The notes under the pieces were generated by a model. That model was not told the origin of the DNA, did not search any database, and saw only the letters and a program-made list of their open reading frames with translations. The position numbers and the translations under genes were made by a program. 48,501 nt of DNA from Pseudomonadota bacterium (GTDB taxonomy: Bacteria > Pseudomonadota > Gammaproteobacteria > Xanthomonadales > Xanthomonadaceae), in NCBI GenBank assembly GCA_023419315.1, contig JAEZYE010000041.1, positions 1-48,501 on the forward strand, in the 5' to 3' direction. Numbering within the stretch: the stretch's first letter is position 1; each line of letters opens with the position of its first letter. This document shows, one piece after another, positions 1 through 9,283 of this stretch.

Positions 1-466
1 AACCGGAGGTGAGGATTCGAACCCTGCGGCGCGACGCGATCACGAGGTCGGGAGAAGGGCCCTGCACTTCGCCGGGGAACACCTGCAGAGCGACTTTCTT
101 TCCTGCAGTATTGCCCGTGCACCGCCCCGGAAAAAACAGAAAAACAACCTGTCCCCGCTGCGTGATTCCACCTATCCAACGGTTGAAGTACCCGGTTGTG
201 GATTCGCGCGAACCGTCGCGCAGAAGCAACGCGGCGCTCATCGCGTGAACCAGCATGCGCTCGTGGCTACTGTTGCGGGTGTTCGGGTCACCGCCGCGAT
301 CCAACAGCCACTCCGGGCAGATCGCAGTGGGGTTGCATCTTCCGTCGAAACGCTCGATGTCCCGCGCTAGGTCAGGCGCGGGCGGCAGCAGACAACCACC
401 TGGCGTCAACGTCATCAGCGCGGCGAAGAGTACCCAGTCTGTTCCGCTCCCTCCTGGAAGACGCAT
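1..466 (-). CDS. putative secreted protein or lipoprotein, 3' part cut by the window edge
   Basis: An uninterrupted reading frame runs on the minus strand from the ATG at 466 to the left edge with no stop, so the gene is incomplete; an ATG two codons upstream (472) is an alternative start and an in-frame stop lies at 568-566. The first residues give a short hydrophobic stretch (W-V-L-F-A-A-L-M around residues 11-18) ending in T-P-G-G-C (Cys25), a weak lipobox, so the product may be exported. The next part has Cys residues in R-C-N-P-T-A-I-C-P-E-W. I recognise no family. Its codon choice is less GC-biased than in the neighbours, which may indicate a recent or fast-evolving gene. It diverges from the EamA gene at 683, with 216 bases between. 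Seen: the open frame. Inferred: that it is a gene and is exported. Confidence 0.5.
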   Translation of the reverse strand, partial: MRLPGGSGTDWVLFAALMTLTPGGCLLPPAPDLARDIERFDGRCNPTAICPEWLLDRGGDPNTRNSSHERMLVHAMSAALLLRDGSRESTTGYFNRWIGGITQRGQVVFLFFPGRCTGNTAGKKVALQVFPGEVQGPSPDLVIASRRRVRILTSG

Positions 467-682
467 GTGCATGGCGTCCGATTCATTCGAGCCCACTGGA
501 TACCGCGGAACACCGCTGTGACAGCACCTGCAAAAATTGCTGCCTCGCCATTCATCCGCAGCGTTTCATCACCTGCGGGGCGCATCGTTGACGCTCGCCG
601 ATCCGCGGCAGACCGGAACACAGAACCGCAAAGACCGTTTTTCCCACTTCGCCGTCCCGCGAACTTCGGCGACAATCCGCGG

Positions 683-1636
683 ATGCCGATGACCGACCAC
701 GCCCACGCGCAACTGCAAATCCATTTCTGCGTTCTGCTGTGGGGGTTCACCGCCATTCTCGGCAAGCTGATCACGCTCCCCGCGCTGCCGCTGGTGTGGT
801 GGCGCATGCTGATCGTGGTAGTGGCGCTGGCTTTGCTGCCGCGCGTGTGGCGCGGGTTGCGCCGGTTGCCGCCGCGACTGGTGCTGGCGTACGCCGGCAT
901 CGGCGGTCTGGTCGCGCTGCACTGGCTGACGTTCTATGGCGCGATCAAGCTGGCCAATGCCTCGGTCGCCGCAACCTGCATTGCGCTCGCGCCGGCATTC
1001 ACGGCGGTGGTCGAGCCCTGGCTGGCCAAGCGGCCTTTTTCCCCGCGCGAACTCGGCTTCGGGCTGGGCGTATTGCCCGGCGTGGCACTCGTCGTGGGCG
1101 GCGTCCCGGATGGCATGCGGCTGGGCGTCGCGGTCGGCGCGCTGTCGGCCTTGCTGGTGGCCCTGTTCGGCTCGCTCAACAAGCGCTGGGTCGAACACGG
1201 CGATCCACTCACCGTCACCGCACTGGAACTCGGCGCCGGTACGTTGCTGCTGACGCTGCTCGCACCGCTGATGCCGCTGCTGTTGCCGTCCTTCGCCGGA
1301 TCGCTGTTGACGCTGCCCGGCGCGAGCGACGCTGCGTACCTGCTTGGCCTGTCACTGTTGTGCACCCTGCTGCCGTTCGCGCTGTCGCTGGTGGCATTGC
1401 GCCATCTGAGCGCTTACGGCGTGCAACTGGTGACCAATCTGGAACCGGTCTACGCCATCGTGCTGGCGGTGCTGCTGCTGGGCGAGCAACGCGAACTGAC
1501 GCCGCAGTTCTACCTGGGCGTGGCGATCATCCTCGCGGCCGTGTTCCTGCATCCGCTGCTGGAGAAGCGTCGCGGCACGAAGGTGCAGCATCCCGAAGCG
1601 CTGGGCACATCGGAAGCCAAGAACCTGATCGATTGA
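683..1636 (+). CDS. EamA/DMT-family transporter
   Basis: A 317-residue inner-membrane protein of the drug/metabolite transporter superfamily. The sequence is almost wholly hydrophobic with short basic loops, fits ten transmembrane helices, and shows the two-fold EamA repeat: repeat one opens with the H-F-C-V-L-L-W-G-F-T-A-I-L-G-K segment (starting near residue 11), and repeat two ends with N-L-E-P-V-Y-A-I-V-L-A-V-L-L-L-G-E near the C-terminus. These proteins export or import small metabolites such as amino acids; the substrate cannot be told from sequence. The frame is open further upstream, but the hydrophobic family-like part begins just after ATG 683; ATG 689 is equally possible. It converges with the diguanylate cyclase gene, 24 bases away. 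Confidence 0.88.
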   Translation: MPMTDHAHAQLQIHFCVLLWGFTAILGKLITLPALPLVWWRMLIVVVALALLPRVWRGLRRLPPRLVLAYAGIGGLVALHWLTFYGAIKLANASVAATCIALAPAFTAVVEPWLAKRPFSPRELGFGLGVLPGVALVVGGVPDGMRLGVAVGALSALLVALFGSLNKRWVEHGDPLTVTALELGAGTLLLTLLAPLMPLLLPSFAGSLLTLPGASDAAYLLGLSLLCTLLPFALSLVALRHLSAYGVQLVTNLEPVYAIVLAVLLLGEQRELTPQFYLGVAIILAAVFLHPLLEKRRGTKVQHPEALGTSEAKNLID

Positions 1637-1660
1637 AGGCGCGCGCTGCGATGCCGCGCG

Positions 1661-2734
1661 TCAGTCCGGCGATGACACCACGCGATCACGCCCGTTGCGC
1701 TTGGCCGCATACAACGACTCGTCCGCACGCTTGAAGAGATCTTCCGGTGTGTCGCCGCGCTGGTACCCGGTCAATCCGATGCTCACGGTGATCGGCAGGC
1801 CAATCGACATCAGTCCGACGCTCTGGCGCAGGAACTCGCATTGCAGGCGCGCCTGCTCGATCCCGCTGCCGGGAATCAGGATGACGAATTCCTCGCCGCC
1901 GTAGCGGGCGGCCATGCCGCGCCCGGAGAACTGCGCGCGCAACAGATCCGCCAGCGCGGCGAGCACGCGATCGCCTTCATCGTGTCCGTGCAGATCGTTG
2001 ACCAGCTTGAAATGATCCACGTCCAGCACCGCCACCGTGAACGTTTCTCCGCTCGACAGCGATCGCTCGATCGCCGAGCCGAGCGCAGCTGCGAATGCGC
2101 GCCGGTTCGGCAGGGCCGTGAGCGGATCGGTGCGGGTCTGTTCGGCCAGGTCGGCGTTCTGTCGCTCCAGTTCGCGCTGGTAATGCTGGAGTTGCTGTTC
2201 GTACCAGTCGCGCTCGCGAAGTTGCAGGCTCAGTTCGCGACTGACCCGCCGCAGTTCGATCAGATGGCCGAGTTGGCGTGACAGCGCCTTCAGGGCATCC
2301 AGCTGGAATGGCTCCAGCTGGCGCGGCTGGTTGTCGACCACGCACAGCGTGCCCAGCGCGAAACCATCCGAAGACACCAGTGGCGCGCCCGCGTAGAAGC
2401 GGATGCCGCCTTCGGCCAGCACGAGCGGGTTGTCGGAGAAGCGCGCGTCCTGCGTGGCGTCGTTGACCACCGTGATGACGTCCGGCGTCAGGATGGCGTG
2501 GGCGCAGAACGAGGTGTCCAGCGGCGTTTCCGGATCGTCCATGCCGACGCGCGCCTTGAACCACTGTCGTTCGCGATCAATCAAGGTGACCGACGCCATC
2601 GGCACTGCGCAGATGCCGGAAGCGATCGCCACCAGATCATCGAACGCCACTTCCGGCGCGGTGTCGAGGATGTCGAAGCTCCGCAACGCAGCCAGGCGGG
2701 CTTCCTCGTTGTCGGGCTTGGCAGGTCGGCTCAT
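1661..2734 (-). CDS. GAF-domain diguanylate cyclase
   Basis: A soluble 357-residue enzyme that should make c-di-GMP from two GTP. Residues about 20-160 form a GAF sensor domain (F-D-D-L-V-A-I-A-S at 31-39; F-C-A-H-A-I near 76-81), followed by a coiled-coil linker rich in Gln, Glu and Arg (about 160-200) and a GGDEF domain. The active site is intact: D-V-D-H-F-K at 238-243 for metal and GTP binding and G-G-E-E-F at 279-283. The usual inhibitory I-site (R-x-x-D five residues before GGEEF) is missing; the region reads F-S-G-R-G-M-A. Product feedback at that site is therefore unlikely. No signal peptide or membrane segment, so it acts in the cytoplasm. The GAF ligand is unknown. Confidence 0.9.
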   Translation of the reverse strand: MSRPAKPDNEEARLAALRSFDILDTAPEVAFDDLVAIASGICAVPMASVTLIDRERQWFKARVGMDDPETPLDTSFCAHAILTPDVITVVNDATQDARFSDNPLVLAEGGIRFYAGAPLVSSDGFALGTLCVVDNQPRQLEPFQLDALKALSRQLGHLIELRRVSRELSLQLRERDWYEQQLQHYQRELERQNADLAEQTRTDPLTALPNRRAFAAALGSAIERSLSSGETFTVAVLDVDHFKLVNDLHGHDEGDRVLAALADLLRAQFSGRGMAARYGGEEFVILIPGSGIEQARLQCEFLRQSVGLMSIGLPITVSIGLTGYQRGDTPEDLFKRADESLYAAKRNGRDRVVSSPD

Positions 2735-2803
2735 GCCGGAACAGGCCTCGTGGGACGCGTCATTATGCCCGCGCGATCCACGCGCCGTACAACCGTGACC
2801 GGC

Positions 2804-3523
2804 TTACCAGTCCGTGTGCTGCGGCAGCAGGCCACGCAGTTCGGCATCGGTGAGATTGCGCCACTGGCCGGGCTTGAGCGCACCCAGTTTGACGTTGTCG
2901 ATGCGCACGCGGCGCAGCTGGGTCACCCGGTATCCGAACTCCGCCGACATCAGGCGGATCTGCCGGTTCAAGCCCTGCGTCAGCAGGATGCGGAAACCGA
3001 ACTTGGCGATGCGGGTGGTGCGGCACGGCAAGGTCATCTGCCCATGGATGCGCACGCCGCGCGCCATGCCGCGGAGGAATTCATCGGTGACCGGCTTGTT
3101 GACCGCGACCAGATATTCCTTTTCGTGGCGGTTTTCCGCCCGCAGGATCTGGTTGACGATGTCGCCGTTGCTGGTCATCAGGATCAGGCCTTCCGAATCC
3201 TTGTCCAGCCGGCCGATCGGGAAGATGCGCTGTTCGTGGCCGACGAAATCCACGATGTTGCCCTTGACCGCGCTCTCGGTCGTGCACGTGATGCCCACCG
3301 GTTTGTTGAGCGCGATGTAGACATGCCGCCGCTTGCCGCACTTCGCCGGGCGGGCGCGCAATGGCTGGCCGTCGACCTTCACTTCGTCGCCCTCGCCCAC
3401 CACGCTGCCCATGCCGGCCGGCTGGCCGTTGACGGTGACGCGCTTTTCGGAGATGAGGCGATCGGCTTCACGCCGGGAACAGAAGCCGGTTTCGGCGATG
3501 TGCTTGTTGAGGCGTACGGTCAT
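2804..3523 (-). CDS. rluF: 23S rRNA pseudouridine synthase RluF
   Basis: A 239-residue pseudouridine synthase of the RsuA/RluB/E/F group, closest in wording to RluF, which modifies U2604 of 23S rRNA. An N-terminal S4 RNA-binding domain (about 1-60; R-L-N-K-H-I-A-E-T-G-F-C-S-R-R-E-A-D at 4-21) precedes the catalytic domain. The active-site motif G-R-L-D-K-D-S-E-G-L-I contains the catalytic Asp. The R-A-E-N-R-H-E-K-E-Y-L-V and T-Q-G-L-N-R-Q-I-R segments are typical of RluF and RluB. Length is somewhat shorter than the E. coli protein, which has a longer C-terminal tail. It stands alone between two signalling genes on the same strand. Confidence 0.92.
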   Translation of the reverse strand: MTVRLNKHIAETGFCSRREADRLISEKRVTVNGQPAGMGSVVGEGDEVKVDGQPLRARPAKCGKRRHVYIALNKPVGITCTTESAVKGNIVDFVGHEQRIFPIGRLDKDSEGLILMTSNGDIVNQILRAENRHEKEYLVAVNKPVTDEFLRGMARGVRIHGQMTLPCRTTRIAKFGFRILLTQGLNRQIRLMSAEFGYRVTQLRRVRIDNVKLGALKPGQWRNLTDAELRGLLPQHTDW

Positions 3524-3568
3524 GCCGGCATTATCGGCGATTCGCCGACCGGATGGCGGCGAAACGGC

Positions 3569-5986
3569 TCAGCCGGCCGCCATCGCCAGCGGATCCGGGC
3601 GATTGGCCTTCCACTCGCGCATCAGGGCCGACAGCGGCGCCGGCGCATGGATCGCGTAGCCCTGGACGTAGTCGATGCCGACCTCGTTGAGCTTCTTCAT
3701 CGCCGCTTCGTTCTCGACCCATTCGGCGATGGTGCGCTTGCCCAGTGCGTGGCCGACCTGGCTCATCGAACGCACCAGCGCCAGGTCCACGTTGTCCTTG
3801 CCGAGATCGCGGATGAAGGCGCCATCGATCTTCAGGATGTCGACGTCCAGGCTCTTGAGGTACGCAAACGAGGACAGCCCGCTGCCGAAATCGTCCAGCG
3901 CGATGCAGCAACCGCGCGCGCGCATGGCCTCGATGAAGAGGCAGGCATCGGTCAGGTTGCCGATCACTGCGGTCTCGGTGATCTCGAAGCAGATCTTCTT
4001 GGCGATGCCGGGATGGCGATCCAGCTGCTCCACCGCGAACTGGCGGAACTGCGGGTCGGCGATCGACTGCGCGGACACGTTGATGTGGCAGAGATCCAGC
4101 GACAGCAGGTGGCGCGTATCACGGCTGATCTGCTCCAGCGTGCTCGCCAGCACGTAGCGGTCCAGGATCATCACCTGGCCGTAGCGTTCCAGCGGCGGCA
4201 GGAAATAGCTCGGCGGATACAGCCGGCCATCGCGATCGATCATGCGGACAAGCACCTCGTACTGCAGGCGATCCTCGCCACGCAGCGCCTTGATGCGCTG
4301 TGCGTACAGCAGCAGGCGATCCTCGGCGATCGCCAGTTGCACGTGCGCCACCCAATCCAGTTCGCTCTGCCGGCGCGCGAAAGCTTCGTCGGTTTCGCGA
4401 TAGCAGCGGATGCGATTGCGGCCTTCTTCCTTGGCCAGGTAACAGGCCGTGTCGGCGGCACGGAGCAGCCAGTCCGCATCGTGGGTGTCGCGGTTGATCT
4501 CCACGACGCCGATGCTGCAACCCAGCCCGAACTTGCGATCGTTCCAGTGGAACGCCGACTGGCCCAGGCGCGCGTGGATGCGCTGCGCCACCCGCTCCGC
4601 ATCTTCCAGCGAGGCATCGGCGAGGAAGACCGCGAACTCGTCGCCCCCCAGTCGCCCGACCCAGTCATCGCCACGCAGCTGCGAAGACAGCGCGTGCGCG
4701 AACTGGCGCAGGAAGCGATCACCGGCCGCGTGGCCGCAGGTGTCGTTGACCAGCTTGAGCTGATCCAGATCGACAAAGCACAGCGAATGCCGCCCTTCGT
4801 CGCGCTCGACGCTTTGCGTGACATGGCCGAGCCTGCGTTCGATTTCGCGCCGGTTGATCAAGCCGGTCAGGTCATCATGGCTGGCCTGGTGCGCGATCTC
4901 GCTGGCCAGTTCGCGTGCTTCGGATACGTCTTCCACCACGGCGAATATCCGCGCGTTGCGTCCGCCGGAATTGATGTTCGACGCGCTCCAGCGCACCCAG
5001 CGGCTGCTGCCGTCGGCGCGCCGCAGGCGGCGTTCGGCCGGTTCGATCATCGTCGCCCAGTCGATGCGTCCCTCTTCGTCGTAACGCATGTCTTCCGGAG
5101 GAAGCACATCCGCCAGCCGCTGCCGTCTCAGTTCTTCCAGCGGATAGCCCAGGATCTGCGCCAACGCTTCATTGGCCTGGGTGAAGCGGCCTTCGTGGTC
5201 GAGCTTCAGCATGCCGACCGAAGCCTGGTGGAACGCCGCGCGGAATTCGGATTCGGTCTGGCGGATATGCACCAGCGTGCGGCGCATGATCGACAAGGCA
5301 TACCAGGCCAGCGCGAAGAAGGCGATCACGCTGAGGATGGTCAACGCCACGCGCAGGAAGCGCGAACCATCGACCAGCGAACGCGAGAACTTCAGTTCCG
5401 ATCGGCGCAGGCGGTCATCGAGTTCGACCAGCATCTGCTGGTACGCGCCGATATCCTCGTCATCCAGCGTGCCCAGGCGGCGACGCTGTTCGATTTCATC
5501 GGTGAGGGCGCGCAGGCGCAGGATGTCCGCATCGGAGCGGCTCCACTGCTTCACCGAATCGCGGAAGTACGGCGCGTGCGAAAACACGCGGTACATGCGG
5601 ATCATGCGATCGACATCCACCGGTGCGTTGCCGCCGTCGATGAATCCGCGGCGCGCGGCCTGCAGATCGATGGGACGGCTTTCCAGCGCCAGCCGCGCGG
5701 CACGATCCCCCAGTGGAACGCGCAGGGCTTCGCGCGCGCCCTCCAGATCCTCGGCATGGCCGTGGCGGGTGTAGCGATAGAGACTGTAGACCGCGGTCTG
5801 TTGCGCCTTGGACCAATGGCTTTCGCCGACGATGTACGCGGTCGCACCGGCCTGGATTTCCAGAACGGTCGCGGTGAGCATCGCGCCGAGTGCGGAGAAA
5901 ATGATGAGCGCAGCCACGCGCGTCGGCAGGCGACGGCCACCGCCTTCCCGAGCCAAGTCCGCTTGCGTGCCGCGCTCTGTATCCAC
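3569..5986 (-). CDS. membrane-bound PAS-GGDEF-EAL c-di-GMP protein
   Basis: An 805-residue inner-membrane sensor with both c-di-GMP synthesis and breakdown domains. Order: TM1 (24-44), a mostly helical periplasmic region (about 45-210), TM2 (211-233), PAS with its C-terminal motif (245-355), GGDEF (about 365-530) and EAL (about 540-790). GGDEF is intact at 447-451 and has an I-site R-x-x-D at 438-441. The EAL motif reads E-V-L (577-579) and the other catalytic positions are present: N-V-S-A-Q near 636, F-E-I-T-E-T at 667-672, D-D-F-G-S-G at 698-703, L-K-I-D-G around 718-722 and A-E-W-V-E around 754-758. Both activities look possible. The start is GTG at 5986, chosen because AGGGG lies about 7 bases upstream. 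It is unrelated in its sensor part to the protein at 18791. Confidence 0.92.
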   Translation of the reverse strand: MDTERGTQADLAREGGGRRLPTRVAALIIFSALGAMLTATVLEIQAGATAYIVGESHWSKAQQTAVYSLYRYTRHGHAEDLEGAREALRVPLGDRAARLALESRPIDLQAARRGFIDGGNAPVDVDRMIRMYRVFSHAPYFRDSVKQWSRSDADILRLRALTDEIEQRRRLGTLDDEDIGAYQQMLVELDDRLRRSELKFSRSLVDGSRFLRVALTILSVIAFFALAWYALSIMRRTLVHIRQTESEFRAAFHQASVGMLKLDHEGRFTQANEALAQILGYPLEELRRQRLADVLPPEDMRYDEEGRIDWATMIEPAERRLRRADGSSRWVRWSASNINSGGRNARIFAVVEDVSEARELASEIAHQASHDDLTGLINRREIERRLGHVTQSVERDEGRHSLCFVDLDQLKLVNDTCGHAAGDRFLRQFAHALSSQLRGDDWVGRLGGDEFAVFLADASLEDAERVAQRIHARLGQSAFHWNDRKFGLGCSIGVVEINRDTHDADWLLRAADTACYLAKEEGRNRIRCYRETDEAFARRQSELDWVAHVQLAIAEDRLLLYAQRIKALRGEDRLQYEVLVRMIDRDGRLYPPSYFLPPLERYGQVMILDRYVLASTLEQISRDTRHLLSLDLCHINVSAQSIADPQFRQFAVEQLDRHPGIAKKICFEITETAVIGNLTDACLFIEAMRARGCCIALDDFGSGLSSFAYLKSLDVDILKIDGAFIRDLGKDNVDLALVRSMSQVGHALGKRTIAEWVENEAAMKKLNEVGIDYVQGYAIHAPAPLSALMREWKANRPDPLAMAAG

Positions 5987-6137
5987 CCGGTTCCCCTACG
6001 AAGCCGGCAGATCCCCATCTCCCCGGCACGCACAACAACGATGGTCCGCCGGCGCCCTGCATGCCTTCGCCAGCGGCTTTGTCGCCAGCCGTATCGGCCG
6101 TTTCGCGGTGGACTTTAGCGGGTCGGAGGCAGCGCCG

Positions 6138-6536
6138 TCAGCCTGTCGGAAGGGCGCCCGGCCCGCGGCAGACACGGGGGGCTTCTCCGGCCACGATCAG
6201 GTTCGCCTCGCCGGCGGCACTGCTGTGGAATGCGTTGCCGGCCGCATCCGCGTAACGGGCTCCTTCGGCCGCGGAAACATGCGGCAGCGTGAGGATGCGT
6301 CCGTTGAAACCGATGTCGGCATCGCCTTCACCATGGAAGTGGGCGGTGACATCCAGTTCCCCGCATTGGTAACGGTACGAGGTGGTCTGTCCCTGTTTCG
6401 TGGGAATGTCGGGCTCGGTCGGGGCCGCGGCGGTGCCGGGTGCCGGCGGAGTCTGCGCCTGGTCGGGGGGCGTCTGCGGACTGCATGCCGCCAGGGCAAG
6501 GCTCAACACGAACGGAAACAATGGCCGGTGCGCCAT
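6138..6536 (-). CDS. MliC-like lipoprotein (lysozyme inhibitor family)
   Basis: A 132-residue predicted lipoprotein: signal sequence 1-17 with lipobox L-A-A-C (Cys18), then a low-complexity Pro/Ala/Thr linker (about 19-50) and a small beta-rich domain. The domain begins with S-Y-R-Y-Q-C-G-E-L (Cys58) and ends with R-V-C (Cys123), the two Cys that form the disulfide in MliC proteins, and has an S-A-A-E-G-A-R-Y segment at 88-95 matching the family's inhibitory S-G-x-x-Y loop in spacing. MliC proteins block host c-type lysozyme at the outer membrane. Identification rests on the Cys spacing and this loop, so it is good but not certain. It lies 78 bases downstream of ligD on the same strand. Confidence 0.72.
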   Translation of the reverse strand: MAHRPLFPFVLSLALAACSPQTPPDQAQTPPAPGTAAAPTEPDIPTKQGQTTSYRYQCGELDVTAHFHGEGDADIGFNGRILTLPHVSAAEGARYADAAGNAFHSSAAGEANLIVAGEAPRVCRGPGALPTG

Positions 6537-6614
6537 GCGCTTTCCTGGAACGGGGGGACGACACGATACGACGTCCGGGCGGACGTCGCGTTTGTCGCGG
6601 GTGAAGGCGCGCCG

Positions 6615-9218
6615 TCAGCGCGGCAACTTCTGCTTCAGTGTGTCGATGCCGTCCCAGGGATGGCGCTTCAGCCGACGCAGTCGTGCGGGGGCGGTACGGA
6701 TATCGAACGCGTTGCCGCCCTTGATCCTGCCGAGTTCCTCCCAGCGCAGCGGCATCGCGACGGGCGCGCCCGGCCGTGCCCGCAACGAGAACGACGCCAC
6801 GCTGGTCGCGCCGCGTCCATTGCGCAGGTAGTCGATGAAGATGCGACCCTTGCGCAGCTTCTTGCTGGAGGTGGCGACGTACTTCAACGGATCCATCTGC
6901 GCGGCCGATTCGGCGAACGCATGGGCGAAGGCCTTGACCCGTCCCCAATCGATCGCCGGCTTCAGCGGCACCACCACATGCAGGCCCTTGCCGCCAGACG
7001 TGCGCACGTACGACTGCAATCCCGTCGCATCCAGCAGACTGCGCATCTGGCGCGCAGCCGCGACCACTTCATTCCAGGGAACATCCGGACCGGGATCGAG
7101 ATCGAACACGACACGGTCGGCGCGATCGGATGTCTTGGCCTGCGCACCCCAGGGATGGAATTCCAGCGCATTGAACTGCACGAGTTCGCGCACGCCCAGC
7201 GCATCGCGCACGACGAGGTAGTCTTCGACCTGCCCGCTTTCTTCTTCCAGGGGCACGCTGTCCACGTACTTCATTCCCGGTGCGAGATGCTTCTGGAAGA
7301 AGCACGGGCGCGAGGCACCCTGCGGGCAACGGATGATGGAAAGCGGCCGTCCGCTGATTTCCGGCAGCAGCCAGTCCATGACCGTGTCGTAGTAATCGGC
7401 GACATCCTGTTTGGTGACGCCTTCCTCGGCGAACACCACGCGCTCGGGATGCGTCAGCTCGATGCCTTCACCGGCTTTGCCGCCGCGCGCCGATTTTGCC
7501 GCGCGCGGCGCGGCGGCCGCGGCCACTTTCTTTCCTGCCATCTTCGTATCCCGGTCGGAAGAAGAAACCAGATCCGCCGCGGTCTTGTCCGCGCGCAATC
7601 CTTTCAGCGACGGCTGGCGCAACAGGCCCTGATTGCCGATGCCGCGGTAGAACACTTCGACCACGGCCTGCGGCGCGACCCAGCGCGCGCCACGCAGATC
7701 CGTATCCATGTCGTCCGGCACGTGGACCGTCGGTGTCGTGCGCACGCGTTTCCCGAGCATGGCTTCCAGCTCGGTGAGCATCGTGTGGCTGAAGCCGGAA
7801 CCGACGCGTCCGGCGAAATTCCAGCCTCCCGCGCCGTCGGGCCGCGCCAGCAGCAGTGAGCCGAATCCGGTGCGCGAACCACGCGGCGGTGTCATCCCGA
7901 CCACCGCGAACTCGTCGCTTTCCAGTCGCTTGGTCTTGCGCCAGTCGTCACCGCGTCCGCCACGATACGGCGCCGACGCGCGCTTGGAGATGATGCCCTC
8001 CAGCTCGCGCTTGCCCGCCGCTTCGAACGCGCGATCACCGTGCCCTTGCACATACGAACTGTAGGCGAGCGGCGAGCCGACGCCTTCCATCAACTGCTCC
8101 AGCAACGCTTTGCGCTCAATCTGCGGCGCGCGTGCGATGTCGACGCCTTCCAGATGCAGCAGATCAAACATCACGTAGGACAGCGGCGCATTGCGTTCGC
8201 CGGACAACGTGGCCTGCAGCACGCCGAAATCCGCCTGCGTTCCCGCCCCTGCAATCAGCTCGCCATCCAGCGCGGCCTCCTGCACGCCCAGGGATTCCAG
8301 TGCGGCGACAATCTCGGGCACCTTGCCCGTCCATTCGATTGCGTTGCGCGACCAGATGCGCGCCTTGCCGCGATGGATCACCGTCAGCAGGCGATAGCCA
8401 TCCCATTTGGCTTCATGCAGCCAATCGTCGCCCTGTGGCGGCGCGCTGCCGAGCACGGCCAGCTGCGGCGCGAACGGCGCATCGACCAGCTTCGCCCGTC
8501 GCGCAGCGGTGAGCGCGGATGCGCGCGTGTTCCAGTCCACCTTGCGCTTGCGCGTTCGCCCAACCGAAGCGGATGCCGCCGCTGTCTTCGAAACACGCGC
8601 GCGCGTCGCCTGCTTCTTCGTCACCTTCCGCGCCGTCTTCTTTGCGTCCTTCGAGGCGCGTCCTCCCGCGTCGCTGCGGGAGCGGCCCGCCGTCGGTGCG
8701 GGCACGTCGTCCAGAAGATCATCGGCTTCGATCCGATCCGCATACTCGTCGTCTTCCTTGAACAGCAGCCATTGCGGCTTCGCCGACGGTCGATGCGTGC
8801 GCACCAGATGCCACGCACCGCGAAGCTTCTCGCCGAACAGTTCGAAACGCAGGTGTCCCTTGGCCAGCTGTGCTTCCGGGTCATCACGCGTGGCCCACAG
8901 CCCGCGATCGAACAAGGCGACATGACCCGCGCCGTATTCGCCCTCGGGAATCTCGCCTTCGAACTTCGCGTAGGCGAGCGGATGATCCTCCACCTCCGCC
9001 GCAAGGCGCTTGACCTGCGGATCCAGGCTCGGTCCCTTCGGTACGGCCCAGCTCTTGAGCGCGTCGCCGACCTGCAGGCGGAAGTCGTAATGACGGTGGC
9101 TGGCATGGTGCAGTTGCACGACGAAGATGGCGCGCCGTTCCCGCGGGCCGCCTTTTCCGGGCGGCGGCTCGCGCGTGCGACCGAAATGACGCTTTCGTTC
9201 GTATTCCGCCAGACTCAT
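6615..9218 (-). CDS. ligD: ATP-dependent DNA ligase D (NHEJ)
   Basis: An 867-residue multifunctional end-joining enzyme with the Pseudomonas-type order: 3'-phosphoesterase (about 25-160), basic linker (175-230, rich in Lys, Arg, Ala, Thr), ATP-dependent ligase (about 235-550) and primase-polymerase (about 590-860). Phosphoesterase ligands are intact: H37, H43, D45, R47 in the H-H-A-S-H-R-H-Y-D-F-R-L segment, with H79 and Y83. The ligase nucleophile is Lys271 in E-A-K-W-D-G-Y-R. The polymerase metal site is visible as V-F-D-L-D-P-G. With Ku it repairs double-strand breaks by processing, filling in and sealing ends. It is transcribed in the same direction as ku, but a small gene on the opposite strand lies between them, so the two are not a simple operon. 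Confidence 0.96.
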   Translation of the reverse strand: MSLAEYERKRHFGRTREPPPGKGGPRERRAIFVVQLHHASHRHYDFRLQVGDALKSWAVPKGPSLDPQVKRLAAEVEDHPLAYAKFEGEIPEGEYGAGHVALFDRGLWATRDDPEAQLAKGHLRFELFGEKLRGAWHLVRTHRPSAKPQWLLFKEDDEYADRIEADDLLDDVPAPTAGRSRSDAGGRASKDAKKTARKVTKKQATRARVSKTAAASASVGRTRKRKVDWNTRASALTAARRAKLVDAPFAPQLAVLGSAPPQGDDWLHEAKWDGYRLLTVIHRGKARIWSRNAIEWTGKVPEIVAALESLGVQEAALDGELIAGAGTQADFGVLQATLSGERNAPLSYVMFDLLHLEGVDIARAPQIERKALLEQLMEGVGSPLAYSSYVQGHGDRAFEAAGKRELEGIISKRASAPYRGGRGDDWRKTKRLESDEFAVVGMTPPRGSRTGFGSLLLARPDGAGGWNFAGRVGSGFSHTMLTELEAMLGKRVRTTPTVHVPDDMDTDLRGARWVAPQAVVEVFYRGIGNQGLLRQPSLKGLRADKTAADLVSSSDRDTKMAGKKVAAAAAPRAAKSARGGKAGEGIELTHPERVVFAEEGVTKQDVADYYDTVMDWLLPEISGRPLSIIRCPQGASRPCFFQKHLAPGMKYVDSVPLEEESGQVEDYLVVRDALGVRELVQFNALEFHPWGAQAKTSDRADRVVFDLDPGPDVPWNEVVAAARQMRSLLDATGLQSYVRTSGGKGLHVVVPLKPAIDWGRVKAFAHAFAESAAQMDPLKYVATSSKKLRKGRIFIDYLRNGRGATSVASFSLRARPGAPVAMPLRWEELGRIKGGNAFDIRTAPARLRRLKRHPWDGIDTLKQKLPR

Positions 9219-9283
9219 CCGTCAACCCGATCATCACGTGCTTCCCACTATGGTCGGATTTCCGTCAACGGGATGTATCGAAG

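Noticed and set aside
1..30. T-arm-like sequence (GGTTCGAATCC on the minus strand) suggesting a tRNA 3' end
   Set aside because: The flanks do not form a T-stem or acceptor stem, there is no CCA or anticodon arm, and the same bases are in frame within the open minus-strand gene.
2498..6118. 1206-codon open frame on the plus strand
   Set aside because: It lies antisense to three clear genes (GAF-GGDEF, rluF, PAS-GGDEF-EAL). Its composition (His, Arg, Gln, Asp, Ala) is that of a high-GC shadow frame and it has no recognisable domain.
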